A stretch of DNA of 5,824 bases from Clostridiales bacterium (GTDB lineage Bacteria > Bacillota > Clostridia > Oscillospirales > Oscillospiraceae). Within the stretch, counting starts at the first letter, position 1, and each line of letters opens with the position of its first letter. Where the stretch lies: the NCBI GenBank assembly GCA_012516225.1, contig JAAYWX010000194.1:1-5824 (forward strand). The letters are read 5' to 3'. The notes beneath the pieces were generated by a model. It did not search any database. It was given only the letters and a program-made list of their open reading frames with translations, and was not told the origin of the DNA. A program made the translations under genes and the position numbers. Below are positions 1 through 5,824 of the stretch, in pieces.

Positions 1-1053
1 GCCGGTGTAAGAAAAACCGAGCCCTCGGCAGGAAAGCGTCGCTTCCGTAAAGCCGAACCTGTCCGATTCATCCGGGAGGCTGTGCTCTCTGAAACTCGGC
101 TTAATCCTTTCCCAAGATACGGACGCTTTCTGGTATGTGTTGAATAGCTTTGCCGCTTTGCTTGCTTTCGTGGAAAGCGCGGTAAAAATTGCAAGATAAG
201 CCGTAAAATCTCCAATGCTCCAAATGTCAGAAACGACATTTTCACCTCCGCGGACAAGCACCCACACTATGCCGAGAAGCGAAATTGCATTGTAAACAGG
301 CTGCATGGAGTTTTCGAGTACGTTTGCCTTTACAGAACGCCGTTCAAGTTCTTCAAGTTCGCTGCCGTATTCGGAAAGCTTTCGGTCAAAAGCACTGTTT
401 ACACGGTAAAGCAGTGAATTTTCAATGTTGCCGAGCGTCATTTCCGATACGGCACCGCTTTGAAGGCGTGAAAGCTTTGTATATTTTTCAATGGTGGTTT
501 TCATTTTTTCCGCCGTAAACATTGCGACTGGAATAAAGAGGCATGACAAAAGAGTGGTTTTAAGGTCATAGGACAGCATAGTAATAAAGTATGACAGCAT
601 AAGAACGCCGGTATCGAAAATTTCTGTCAGCACCTTACGCATACCTTCAACGCATATATCGACATCACCAACCGCGCGATTCATAAGCTCGCCGGCGGAA
701 ATGCCGGAGAGCTCGGATATATCCCTTGACATAATGCTGTTATAGAGCATACGGCGCATTGAAGCGCTTGTACGGTTTGCAAAGAGACGGACAAAATATC
801 TTTTGAGTCCGCGCATAGTCTGAATGAAAAGTACGGCGCCGGCAAAAATCAAGGCTCTATACAGAACGGCGGAAAGAGCGGAGCGGGAAGCCACGGCATC
901 TATGAGCCGGCCTTGAAGAACAGCCGCATAAGGCATGCTGCCGTTGAAAAGAACTCCGGTGACGGTAACTGCAGCGAGGACTTTCCACTCGCGCTTTAAA
1001 TAGCTTTTTATTTTTTGAGGTTCATGTACAGGAGACAGGTTAAGCTTTGCCAA
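1..1053 (-). CDS. ABC exporter half-transporter, membrane domain (3' end cut by left edge)
   Basis: Minus-strand gene with 351 codons visible, open to the left edge. It begins at TTG (1053-1051), 7 nt after a strong AAGGAGG site. An in-frame TAA lies about seven codons upstream and the next in-frame ATG is codon 40, beyond the first membrane helix, so TTG is the likely start. The protein reads as a type-1 exporter membrane domain: hydrophobic segments near residues 23-45, 62-79, 144-160, 162-180, 252-268 and 278-295, separated by long charged cytoplasmic loops. GDFTAYLAIFTAL (281-293) followed by a YQKASVSWERI stretch (307-317) matches the usual sixth helix and linker of MsbA/LmrA-like (COG1132) proteins. 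LSCRGLGFSYTG (340-351) is the first strand of the ATPase domain. Walker A, the signature motif and Walker B all lie outside the window. In such proteins two half-transporters pair in the cytoplasmic membrane and export lipids, peptides or drugs using ATP. The substrate cannot be told from this part. It is divergent from the exonuclease-uppP-ftsK cluster. Confidence 0.9.
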   Translation of the reverse strand, partial: MAKLNLSPVHEPQKIKSYLKREWKVLAAVTVTGVLFNGSMPYAAVLQGRLIDAVASRSALSAVLYRALIFAGAVLFIQTMRGLKRYFVRLFANRTSASMRRMLYNSIMSRDISELSGISAGELMNRAVGDVDICVEGMRKVLTEIFDTGVLMLSYFITMLSYDLKTTLLSCLFIPVAMFTAEKMKTTIEKYTKLSRLQSGAVSEMTLGNIENSLLYRVNSAFDRKLSEYGSELEELERRSVKANVLENSMQPVYNAISLLGIVWVLVRGGENVVSDIWSIGDFTAYLAIFTALSTKASKAAKLFNTYQKASVSWERIKPSFREHSLPDESDRFGFTEATLSCRGLGFSYTG

Positions 1054-1060
1054 AGCTGTT

Positions 1061-1067
1061 CCTCCTT
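1061..1067 (-). promoter_or_regulatory. Ribosome binding site that fixes the TTG start of the ABC gene
   Basis: On the minus strand AAGGAGG stands 7 nt before TTG at 1053. It is a near-perfect anti-16S match at ideal spacing, and no ATG or GTG competes nearby. It supports TTG initiation. Confidence 0.85.
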
Positions 1068-1152
1068 TTGCCGGTTAATTAAAGGATGGGCCGCAGGGCT
1101 GCAATTTCGGCGTTTTTTAGCTATTGGTATACAGTTTATGTGATTTATTGCT

Positions 1153-1165
1153 TTTTGCGGCAAAA
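1153..1165. repeat. 13-bp inverted repeat TTTTGC-G-GCAAAA in the ABC leader
   Basis: TTTTGC (1153-1158) and GCAAAA (1160-1165) are perfect inverted arms around one central base. The repeat lies about 17-30 bp downstream of the predicted ABC transcription start, where a repressor could block elongation. A role as an operator is inference; chance is possible in AT-rich DNA. Confidence 0.3.
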
Positions 1166-1188
1166 TTTTTTAAAATAAATTTGGTATC

Positions 1189-1217
1189 ACTATACAACAG
1201 CCTATTTATACTGTCAA
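1189..1217 (-). promoter_or_regulatory. Sigma-A promoter for the ABC transporter gene
   Basis: Read on the minus strand there is a perfect -35 TTGACA (1217-1212), a 17-nt spacer (1211-1195) and -10 TATAGT (1194-1189, five of six consensus bases). Transcription would begin near 1182 and leave a leader of about 130 nt before the TTG start. It is the best promoter match in the window and points at the only leftward gene. Confidence 0.8.
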
Positions 1218-1310
1218 TGAGGAAGTATAGATATAAATTATGTGCGATTGAAAAAGTTTGTGCTAAAATTAAAAACCGACGATAAAAAAAGCTGTCTTTA
1301 TTGCCTGTTA

Positions 1311-1321
1311 TGTGGTACAAT
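1311..1321 (+). promoter_or_regulatory. Candidate extended -10 promoter for the exonuclease gene
   Basis: TGTGGTACAAT fits the Gram-positive TRTGn extension (TGTGG, 1311-1315) followed by -10 TACAAT (1316-1321, five of six bases). No good -35 lies 16-18 nt upstream, where TGTCTT is a poor match. Extended -10 promoters often work without one. The start would be near 1328, about 100 nt before the exonuclease ATG, and could serve the whole rightward cluster. A second weak candidate, TTGCCG (1343-1348) with TATTTA (1367-1372), lies further downstream. Confidence 0.45.
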
Positions 1322-1333
1322 AACAAATTGTTA
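1321..1333. repeat. 13-bp inverted repeat TAACAA-A-TTGTTA at the predicted start of rightward transcription
   Basis: The arms TAACAA (1321-1326) and TTGTTA (1328-1333) are perfectly complementary around one base. The repeat begins on the last base of the candidate -10 box and covers the predicted transcription start, a classic operator position. I cannot name a regulator family from the sequence; the operator role is inference. Confidence 0.35.
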
Positions 1334-1431
1334 GATTGCATTTTGCCGGGATTTTCCTGAAAAACATATTTATAAACCGGCTTGGGAAAAGCGGCGCCTA
1401 TATATAAAAACCGAAAGGAATGGATTAACTG

Positions 1432-2400
1432 ATGGGCTATGTCGTTATGGACATGGAATGGAACCAGGCTATGTCCTCACAGTCCGCCGTATTTAATAAG
1501 CTTCCGATACGTCTCAGAGGAGAGATAATACAGATAGGGGCAGTTAAACTTACAGATGATTTTCAGCCCGGCGAGGAGTTTCAAAATGATGTAAAACCAG
1601 TTTATTTCCGCCGTATGCAATATAAAGTGGAAAAGCTTACCGGGTTTGATAAAGAAAGGCTTGAAAGCGGAGTCGGTTTTAAAGAAGCGTTCACAAAATT
1701 CCGCGAGTTCTGCGGAGACGGCTGCACTTTTCTAACATGGGGCAGCGATGACAAGGCGATAATGGAGCAGAATATCATTATCCATGATCTTGACTGGGAC
1801 TGGATAGACAGGTGGGTCAACCTGCAGGTCATATACAATATACAAACGCAGGCAGGACGCAGCCAGACGGCGCTTGCGACTGCAATGGAACATTTCAATA
1901 TCGAGCAGACCCGTGTCGCGCATGACGCTTTGGGGGATGCCTACAATACCGCCCTTATATGCTCGAAACTTAATCTTGAAGAAGGTCTTAAAAATTACGA
2001 TTCCGCATCAAGGGTCTTAACCGTTCATTCCGGAGCCGCGGAAGGCAAAAACGCGCCGGATGCTGTTGAACACAGGGCTTTTACCGGATATGATGATAGG
2101 TCGGACGCTTTTTCGGACAAAGAGATATCTTCTCCACTTTGTCCCGTCTGCGGCGAAAAAATGAAGTGCGGACGGTGGGTTAATCAGGGAGACAGAAGGT
2201 ATATGTCGCTTTGTTCCTGCAAGACTCACGGGAATTTTCTGGTACGGCTCAAGTTCCGCACCGCGGAGGACGAAACATGGACGGTCAACCGCATTATGTA
2301 TAAGGCCGATTCAAAAATGGAGGAGTTTTACAATTCAAAGATTCACCCGCCAAGACGCCACCGTTCACGCAGGAAGAAAAAAAGAGCGGTAACATCGTAA
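1432..2400 (+). CDS. DEDDh 3'-5' exonuclease (KapD/ERI-1-like) with cysteine-rich C-terminal extension
   Basis: The 322-residue protein opens with an RNase T/DEDDh exonuclease fold. Motif I is VVMDMEW (D7, E9), motif II is WGSDD (D106 or D107), and motif III is HDALGDA (H164, D169). These residues coordinate two metal ions and cut nucleotides from 3' ends. The catalytic part ends near residue 185 and resembles KapD-like proteins (COG5018, named for inhibition of the KinA sporulation pathway in Bacillus). KapD itself is only about 200 residues long. The extra C-terminus carries CPVCG (C237, C240), then CSC (C261, C263) and H266, as in a zinc ribbon. It ends in a basic tail, PPRRHRSRRKKKR (306-318), suited to nucleic acid binding. 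An in-frame TAA at 1426-1428 fixes the start at ATG 1432; AAAGGA (1414-1419) is a moderate ribosome binding site, 12 nt away. The domain call is firm. The substrate (DNA or RNA) and any link to sporulation are unknown. Confidence 0.88.
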   Translation: MGYVVMDMEWNQAMSSQSAVFNKLPIRLRGEIIQIGAVKLTDDFQPGEEFQNDVKPVYFRRMQYKVEKLTGFDKERLESGVGFKEAFTKFREFCGDGCTFLTWGSDDKAIMEQNIIIHDLDWDWIDRWVNLQVIYNIQTQAGRSQTALATAMEHFNIEQTRVAHDALGDAYNTALICSKLNLEEGLKNYDSASRVLTVHSGAAEGKNAPDAVEHRAFTGYDDRSDAFSDKEISSPLCPVCGEKMKCGRWVNQGDRRYMSLCSCKTHGNFLVRLKFRTAEDETWTVNRIMYKADSKMEEFYNSKIHPPRRHRSRRKKKRAVTS

Positions 2401-2407
2401 GCGTGGG

Positions 2408-2440
2408 AAAAATTAATTTTTTGCCGCTTAAAGTGCGGCA
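2408..2440 (+). other. Palindrome plus GC hairpin between the exonuclease gene and uppP
   Basis: AAAAATTAATTTTT (2408-2421) is a perfect 14-bp palindrome. It abuts a hairpin with a 6-bp stem, TGCCGC (2422-2427) and GCGGCA (2435-2440), and a 7-nt loop. No U-run follows the stem on the plus strand, so it is not a standard intrinsic terminator. It could slow decay of the downstream message, be a processing site, or partly attenuate readthrough into uppP. The structure is seen; the function is a guess. Confidence 0.35.
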
Positions 2441-2485
2441 GGACAGTTGATGAAGCAGATTAACAATGTTTTTGAAAATTTTATC

Positions 2486-2490
2486 GGAGG
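2486..2490 (+). promoter_or_regulatory. Ribosome binding site that fixes the uppP start at 2496
   Basis: GGAGG lies 5 nt before ATG 2496. The in-frame ATG at 2466, ten codons upstream, has no purine-rich site at the right distance and would add a tail untypical of the family. The later start is therefore preferred. Confidence 0.8.
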
Positions 2491-2495
2491 TTATA

Positions 2496-3323
2496 ATGTC
2501 AGTATTAATAGCAGCGATTTTAGGGCTGATTCAGGGAATAACAGAATTTTTGCCTATATCCAGTTCCGGACATCTTGCCGTCATGCAGAATCTTTTCGGT
2601 ATGGAAGAAGTGGACTTGTTTTTTGATGTTCTTCTTCACTTTGCAACGCTGGTATCGATATGCGTTTTTTATCGCAGGGATATTGCGGAGATGATAAAAG
2701 AGGTTCTCGGCTTCTTTTCAGATATACGCCACCCCAAACCTGACGAAGGAAAGCCCAAACCTGCCCGCAGGCTTGTTTTGATGATAATAATAGCTACGCT
2801 CCCGCTTTTCCTTATTCTGCCGGTCAAAGACAGTATATATAAACTGTCCAATAACACCTATTTTATCGGCGCCGCATTTTTGATTACAGGGCTTATACTT
2901 TTTCTTTCGGATCGTATGCAAAACGGCAGAAAGAACGAAAAAAACATGACTGTATGGGATGCCGTCAAAATTGGCGCATGTCAGGCGGTTGCAACTCTGC
3001 CTGGAATTTCCCGCTCGGGATCCACAATTACAGCCGGCATGGCCGTAGGGCTTAACCGTACCTTTGCGGTGAAATTTTCTTTTCTTCTGTCACTTCCCGC
3101 AGTGTTTGCGGCAACCATAGCGAGTCTTGTTGACGCTCTAAAGGACGGCGTCGATGCAGAGCGCATACCTGCATATCTTATCGGGATGGCAGTAGCCGGC
3201 ATTACAGGATACTTTGCCATCAAACTTGTAAGAATGCTGTCCCAGAAAGGGAAATTCGGGAAATTCTGCTATTACTGTTTTGCTGTGGGCATACTGACAA
3301 TCGTTCTTACAATTATACGTTAG
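2496..3323 (+). CDS. uppP: Undecaprenyl-diphosphatase UppP (BacA family)
   Basis: This 275-residue integral membrane enzyme removes a phosphate from undecaprenyl diphosphate to regenerate undecaprenyl phosphate, the lipid carrier for peptidoglycan and other wall polymers. Overexpression of family members gives bacitracin resistance. Both signature regions are present. The first is QGITEFLPISSSGH (residues 13-26), which carries the (E/Q)xxxE motif (Q13, E17), S23 and H26. The second is PGISRSGSTI (169-178), with R173 as the likely phosphate-binding arginine. By comparison with E. coli BacA, Q13, E17, S23, H26 and R173 correspond to E17, E21, S27, H30 and R174; glutamine at the first position is an accepted family variant. 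Hydrophobic helices run through the chain (about 41-58, 92-109, 122-138, 190-212, 226-244 and 257-274), with a hydrophilic loop near 72-91. Length is normal for the family. It lies 95 nt after the exonuclease gene and 15 nt before ftsK, probably in one transcript. Confidence 0.96.
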   Translation: MSVLIAAILGLIQGITEFLPISSSGHLAVMQNLFGMEEVDLFFDVLLHFATLVSICVFYRRDIAEMIKEVLGFFSDIRHPKPDEGKPKPARRLVLMIIIATLPLFLILPVKDSIYKLSNNTYFIGAAFLITGLILFLSDRMQNGRKNEKNMTVWDAVKIGACQAVATLPGISRSGSTITAGMAVGLNRTFAVKFSFLLSLPAVFAATIASLVDALKDGVDAERIPAYLIGMAVAGITGYFAIKLVRMLSQKGKFGKFCYYCFAVGILTIVLTIIR

Positions 3324-3326
3324 CAT

Positions 3327-3332
3327 GGAGTG
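3327..3332 (+). promoter_or_regulatory. Ribosome binding site of ftsK
   Basis: GGAGTG begins 3 nt after the uppP stop codon. GGAG (3327-3330) stands 8 nt before ATG 3339. The nearer ATG at 3325 runs straight into TGA after two codons and so cannot be the start. The tight packing supports co-transcription with uppP. Confidence 0.7.
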
Positions 3333-3338
3333 AATCTG

Positions 3339-5824
3339 ATGGCACAAACGACAAAGAAAACCACTGCCAAACGCCAGCCCGCCAAAAAGAGCGCTCCGGC
3401 AAAAACGGTTTCCAGACCTGCCGGCAGAGCGGTTTCCTCTCGCAGCGCTGCGGGGAATCCGTCAAAGCGCCTTTCCGGAGCGATTGCATGCCTCTTTCTA
3501 AGCCTGTTTTCGTTTATCGGCTATTTTAATGTGGACGCTTGGTTTATTACATATTTCTGCGGTTTTATAAAAAGTCTTTTCGGCTGGGGATACTATATTT
3601 TCCCGCCCGCTTTGCTTGTGTGTTCATGCACGCTGTTTTTAGACAAGGATAAACCGGTTGCTTTCAAAACACTTTCATCGTTTATGACTCCTTTCTGCCT
3701 TGGAGCCATATATCATCTTTTTTCTGCAGGGGCGGATACAGAATTTTCAAAAAATACAATAAAGGTTCTCTACGAAAGCGGAAAAGCAATGGCAAGCGGA
3801 GGTGTCCTTTCAGGAATTGCGGCTTACGGGCTAAAGTCAGCCGTAAGCATATATGGAGCGGTTCCGGTTTTTCTGATAGGATTTGTATTCTTTTCGCTTA
3901 GCGCCGTAGGAATGACTGTTCCGAGGCTTATTTCCCTTTTCAAAAAAGATAGAGAATATGTCGATACCGTATCTGCCGAGCCGGAAAAATTTAGACCCGC
4001 AGAGCCTGTGCAGAGAAACGCAAGGCAGGATATTCCGGAGATCAGGAGAGTTCGCAGGGCCATAGATATTCCGCTGGATGATTCTCCGGTGGAAGAAGCC
4101 GCGGTTAGGGAAGAGACTCCTGCGCCGCGCAGAGCGGGATTTTTTAATTCAAAACCGCGCGTAAAAACACCCGATCAAGTTCTTTCACAGGAGATTGAAA
4201 ATACTGCCGCTTCTCCGGTTTATGATGATAACAGAAGCCCGATGCCTACGGATAATGTGAAACCTCTTTCAATTGAAGAGGCGGCGAAGGTTGCAGGTGT
4301 AACCGGAGCCGCAGTAACGCAGATTTCGAGTGACAGCGGAAAAACACAAGGCACGCAGTCAGCCATAAAGAAAATTACGCCGGAGGAAGTCGAGGCGGAA
4401 ACTGAAGAAATAGCTAAAACTATTGAAAAATCTCTTGATGAAGGTACGGAAGAATACAGATTTCCGCCGATATCCCTGCTTAGATCGGGAGTTAAAGGGA
4501 CGGTGGACGGCAGGGAAGAGGTTGCCCTCAACCGGGAAAGGCTTGAAAGCACAATAAAGAGTTTCGGTGTAAGCGCAACCATTACCGGAGTTACGCGGGG
4601 ACCGACAGTCACAAGATATGACATTGAACTGGATCAGGGAGTAAAACTTGCAAAGCTAACAAATCTTGCCGGAGATCTTGCCCTGTCCTTGGGTGTCGCA
4701 AGCGTACGCATAGCACCGATACCGGATAAAATATCAACAGTAGGCATTGAAGTTCCAAATAAAATTGTCAGCACGGTTTATCTCAAAGATATTATAGACT
4801 CTGCGGCGTTCAAAGCTTCACAGTCCAAGCTTACGTTCGCTTTAGGCGAGGACATAAGCGGCAACCCGATTGTCGGAAATATTGCAAAACTTCCCCACCT
4901 GCTCATAGCGGGTACGACGGGTTCAGGAAAATCCGTATGCATGAACTCACTTATATTAAGTCTGCTGTACAAGTCCACTCCGGAAGAAGTACGGCTGATA
5001 ATGATTGACCCCAAAATGGTGGAACTCGGGATTTATAACGGTATACCGCATCTTTTCGTTCCAGTTGTTACTGACCCGAAAAAGGCTGCCGGGGCGCTGC
5101 AGTGGGCGGTTGTTGAAATGCTGAAAAGGTACAGGCTGTTTTCAGAAATAGGAGTTAGAGATCTTACCAGCTATAACGCCCACCAAAAAAGCATAGGTGA
5201 ACCGACAATTCCTCGTGTGGTAATAGTTATAGACGAGCTTGCGGACTTAATGCTTGTTGCTTCAAAAGAAGTTGAAGAAAGCATCTGCCGTATTGCCCAG
5301 ATGGGACGGGCTTCGGGAATGCATCTTGTGATAGCTACCCAGCGTCCGTCGGCGGATGTCATCACCGGTCTTATGAAGGCAAATATTCCGAGCCGTATAG
5401 CATTTGCAGTATCATCTGCGATGGAAAGCCGCATAATCCTTGACAATTCTGGAGCTGAAAAACTGATCGGTGCCGGAGATATGCTGTATGCGCCTTTGGG
5501 TGTCGGAAAACCTTTGCGGATTCAAGGAGCTTTTGTATCAGATGAGGAGCGCGAGCAGGTTATCAATTTCGTCAAAGAGGGAGCAAAGGTCGAGTACAGG
5601 GAAGACATACTCGAACAGATAGAACGTGCTGCGGCGGACGAGAAAAGCTCTTCTCCGGAAGGGGAAAAGTCCGATATGTCTGAAGCAGGACCGGATTATG
5701 ACGAACTTCTTCCTCAGGCTGTCGAAATTATATTCGAAACAAAGCAGGCCTCAGTTTCCATGCTTCAAAGGCGTCTTAAACTTGGCTATGCAAGAGCTGC
5801 CCGCATAGTAGACCAGATGGAAGA
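3339..5824 (+). CDS. ftsK: DNA translocase FtsK/SpoIIIE (C-terminus cut by right edge)
   Basis: The frame is open from ATG 3339 to the window edge: 828 complete codons plus two bases. The protein is a hexameric, septum-anchored ATPase that pumps chromosomal DNA during division, and during spore formation if it is the SpoIIIE-type copy. Domains in order: a basic Lys/Ala/Pro-rich leader (1-45, no acidic residues); several membrane helices (about 46-196); a charged linker (200-370); and the alpha/beta motor from about Y373, beginning YRFPPISLL. The motor has Walker A GTTGSGKS (525-532; K531, S532) and Walker B VVIVIDELADLM (627-638; D632, E633). Other family motifs are DPKMVELGIYNGIPHL, AQMGRASGMHLVIATQRPS and GAEKLIGAGDMLY. 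The winged-helix gamma domain, which reads DNA orientation sequences, starts near 786 (YDELLPQAVEII) and is intact to E828. Perhaps 25-50 residues are missing. FtsK and SpoIIIE cannot be told apart here. The segment SSAMESRIILDNSG (692-705) differs from the more usual SSQxDSRTILDxGG. Confidence 0.96.
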   Translation, partial: MAQTTKKTTAKRQPAKKSAPAKTVSRPAGRAVSSRSAAGNPSKRLSGAIACLFLSLFSFIGYFNVDAWFITYFCGFIKSLFGWGYYIFPPALLVCSCTLFLDKDKPVAFKTLSSFMTPFCLGAIYHLFSAGADTEFSKNTIKVLYESGKAMASGGVLSGIAAYGLKSAVSIYGAVPVFLIGFVFFSLSAVGMTVPRLISLFKKDREYVDTVSAEPEKFRPAEPVQRNARQDIPEIRRVRRAIDIPLDDSPVEEAAVREETPAPRRAGFFNSKPRVKTPDQVLSQEIENTAASPVYDDNRSPMPTDNVKPLSIEEAAKVAGVTGAAVTQISSDSGKTQGTQSAIKKITPEEVEAETEEIAKTIEKSLDEGTEEYRFPPISLLRSGVKGTVDGREEVALNRERLESTIKSFGVSATITGVTRGPTVTRYDIELDQGVKLAKLTNLAGDLALSLGVASVRIAPIPDKISTVGIEVPNKIVSTVYLKDIIDSAAFKASQSKLTFALGEDISGNPIVGNIAKLPHLLIAGTTGSGKSVCMNSLILSLLYKSTPEEVRLIMIDPKMVELGIYNGIPHLFVPVVTDPKKAAGALQWAVVEMLKRYRLFSEIGVRDLTSYNAHQKSIGEPTIPRVVIVIDELADLMLVASKEVEESICRIAQMGRASGMHLVIATQRPSADVITGLMKANIPSRIAFAVSSAMESRIILDNSGAEKLIGAGDMLYAPLGVGKPLRIQGAFVSDEEREQVINFVKEGAKVEYREDILEQIERAAADEKSSSPEGEKSDMSEAGPDYDELLPQAVEIIFETKQASVSMLQRRLKLGYARAARIVDQME

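Larger units (their letters stand above)
1054..1431. other. Divergent intergenic region (378 bp), AT-rich
   Basis: This stretch separates the leftward ABC gene from the rightward exonuclease gene and is clearly richer in A and T than the flanking genes. It contains one strong minus-strand promoter (1189-1217), one candidate plus-strand extended -10 promoter (1311-1321), and two 13-bp inverted repeats (1153-1165 and 1321-1333). The predicted leaders are about 130 nt (ABC gene) and about 100 nt (exonuclease). A 74-codon minus-strand frame spans 1117-1341, but it has low-complexity composition and contains the strong promoter, so I do not call it a gene. I recognise no riboswitch or T-box. Confidence 0.8.

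Noticed and set aside
1090..1118. GCCG...CGGC followed by a T6 run, resembling a plus-strand intrinsic terminator
   Set aside because: The stem is only 4 bp with a 14-nt loop, and no plus-strand gene lies upstream that would need it. It falls within the ABC leader on the other strand.
1124..1187. Direct repeat TTGGTAT at 1124-1130 and 1181-1187
   Set aside because: Seven bases repeated twice in an AT-rich region is expected by chance, and the flanks match poorly beyond the core.
1117..1341. 74-codon minus-strand open frame in the divergent intergenic region
   Set aside because: It contains the strong ABC promoter and an inverted repeat, and its product has AT-driven composition (N, K, L, Y, F, S) with no recognisable motif. 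No convincing ribosome binding site precedes its ATG.
1420..1428. Two-codon open frame ATG-GAT-TAA just before the exonuclease start
   Set aside because: Its ATG directly abuts AAAGGA with no spacing, so initiation there is unlikely. Its TAA is useful only as the in-frame stop that limits the exonuclease start.
2466..2495. Earlier in-frame ATG for uppP, adding ten residues
   Set aside because: It has no ribosome binding site at proper spacing, whereas GGAGG stands 5 nt before ATG 2496. The later start also gives the normal family N-terminus.
4220..4624. 134-codon minus-strand open frame
   Set aside because: It lies wholly inside ftsK, antisense to the linker and the start of the motor, where the plus frame encodes recognised sequence. 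Its composition is that of a shadow frame.
1..5824. Possible undescribed defence, mobile or toxin-antitoxin system
   Set aside because: Every long coding frame belongs to a common chromosomal family. There are no integrase, transposase, reverse transcriptase, CRISPR repeats, tRNA or att-like repeats, and no compact two-gene toxin-antitoxin layout.

Overview
The window looks like ordinary chromosomal DNA from a low-to-moderate GC Gram-positive bacterium, most likely a member of Clostridia and possibly Oscillospirales (Ruminococcaceae-like). The taxonomic call is inference. It rests on strong GGAGG-type ribosome binding sites, a TTG start, a Gram-positive TRTGn extended -10 element, and the flavour of the FtsK and exonuclease sequences. 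I saw no tRNA, rRNA, CRISPR array, insertion sequence or phage gene.

Layout: (1) 1-1053, minus strand: the N-terminal 351 residues of an ABC exporter half-transporter. The membrane domain is complete, and the left edge cuts the gene just as the ATPase domain begins. (2) 1054-1431: a divergent AT-rich intergenic region. It holds a very good sigma-A promoter for the ABC gene (TTGACA-N17-TATAGT, minus strand), a weaker extended -10 promoter for the rightward genes, and a 13-bp inverted repeat just downstream of each. (3) 1432-2400, plus: a DEDDh 3'-5' exonuclease with a cysteine-rich C-terminal extension and a strongly basic tail. (4) 2496-3323, plus: UppP/BacA undecaprenyl-diphosphatase. (5) 3339 to the right edge, plus: an FtsK/SpoIIIE DNA translocase, complete except for the last few dozen residues of its gamma domain.

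The three rightward genes are co-oriented. Gaps are 95 nt (exonuclease to uppP, containing a hairpin) and 15 nt (uppP to ftsK), so uppP-ftsK is very probably co-transcribed and all three may form one operon. UppP recycles the lipid carrier for cell-wall synthesis. FtsK moves chromosomal DNA through the closing septum. The pairing therefore has a cell-envelope and cell-division theme; the exonuclease's link to it is unknown. The divergent ABC exporter need not be related.

I found no convincing undescribed system. The points most worth a second look are the exonuclease's C-terminal extension, the divergent promoter region with its operator-like repeats and long ABC leader, and a variant conserved motif in the FtsK motor.
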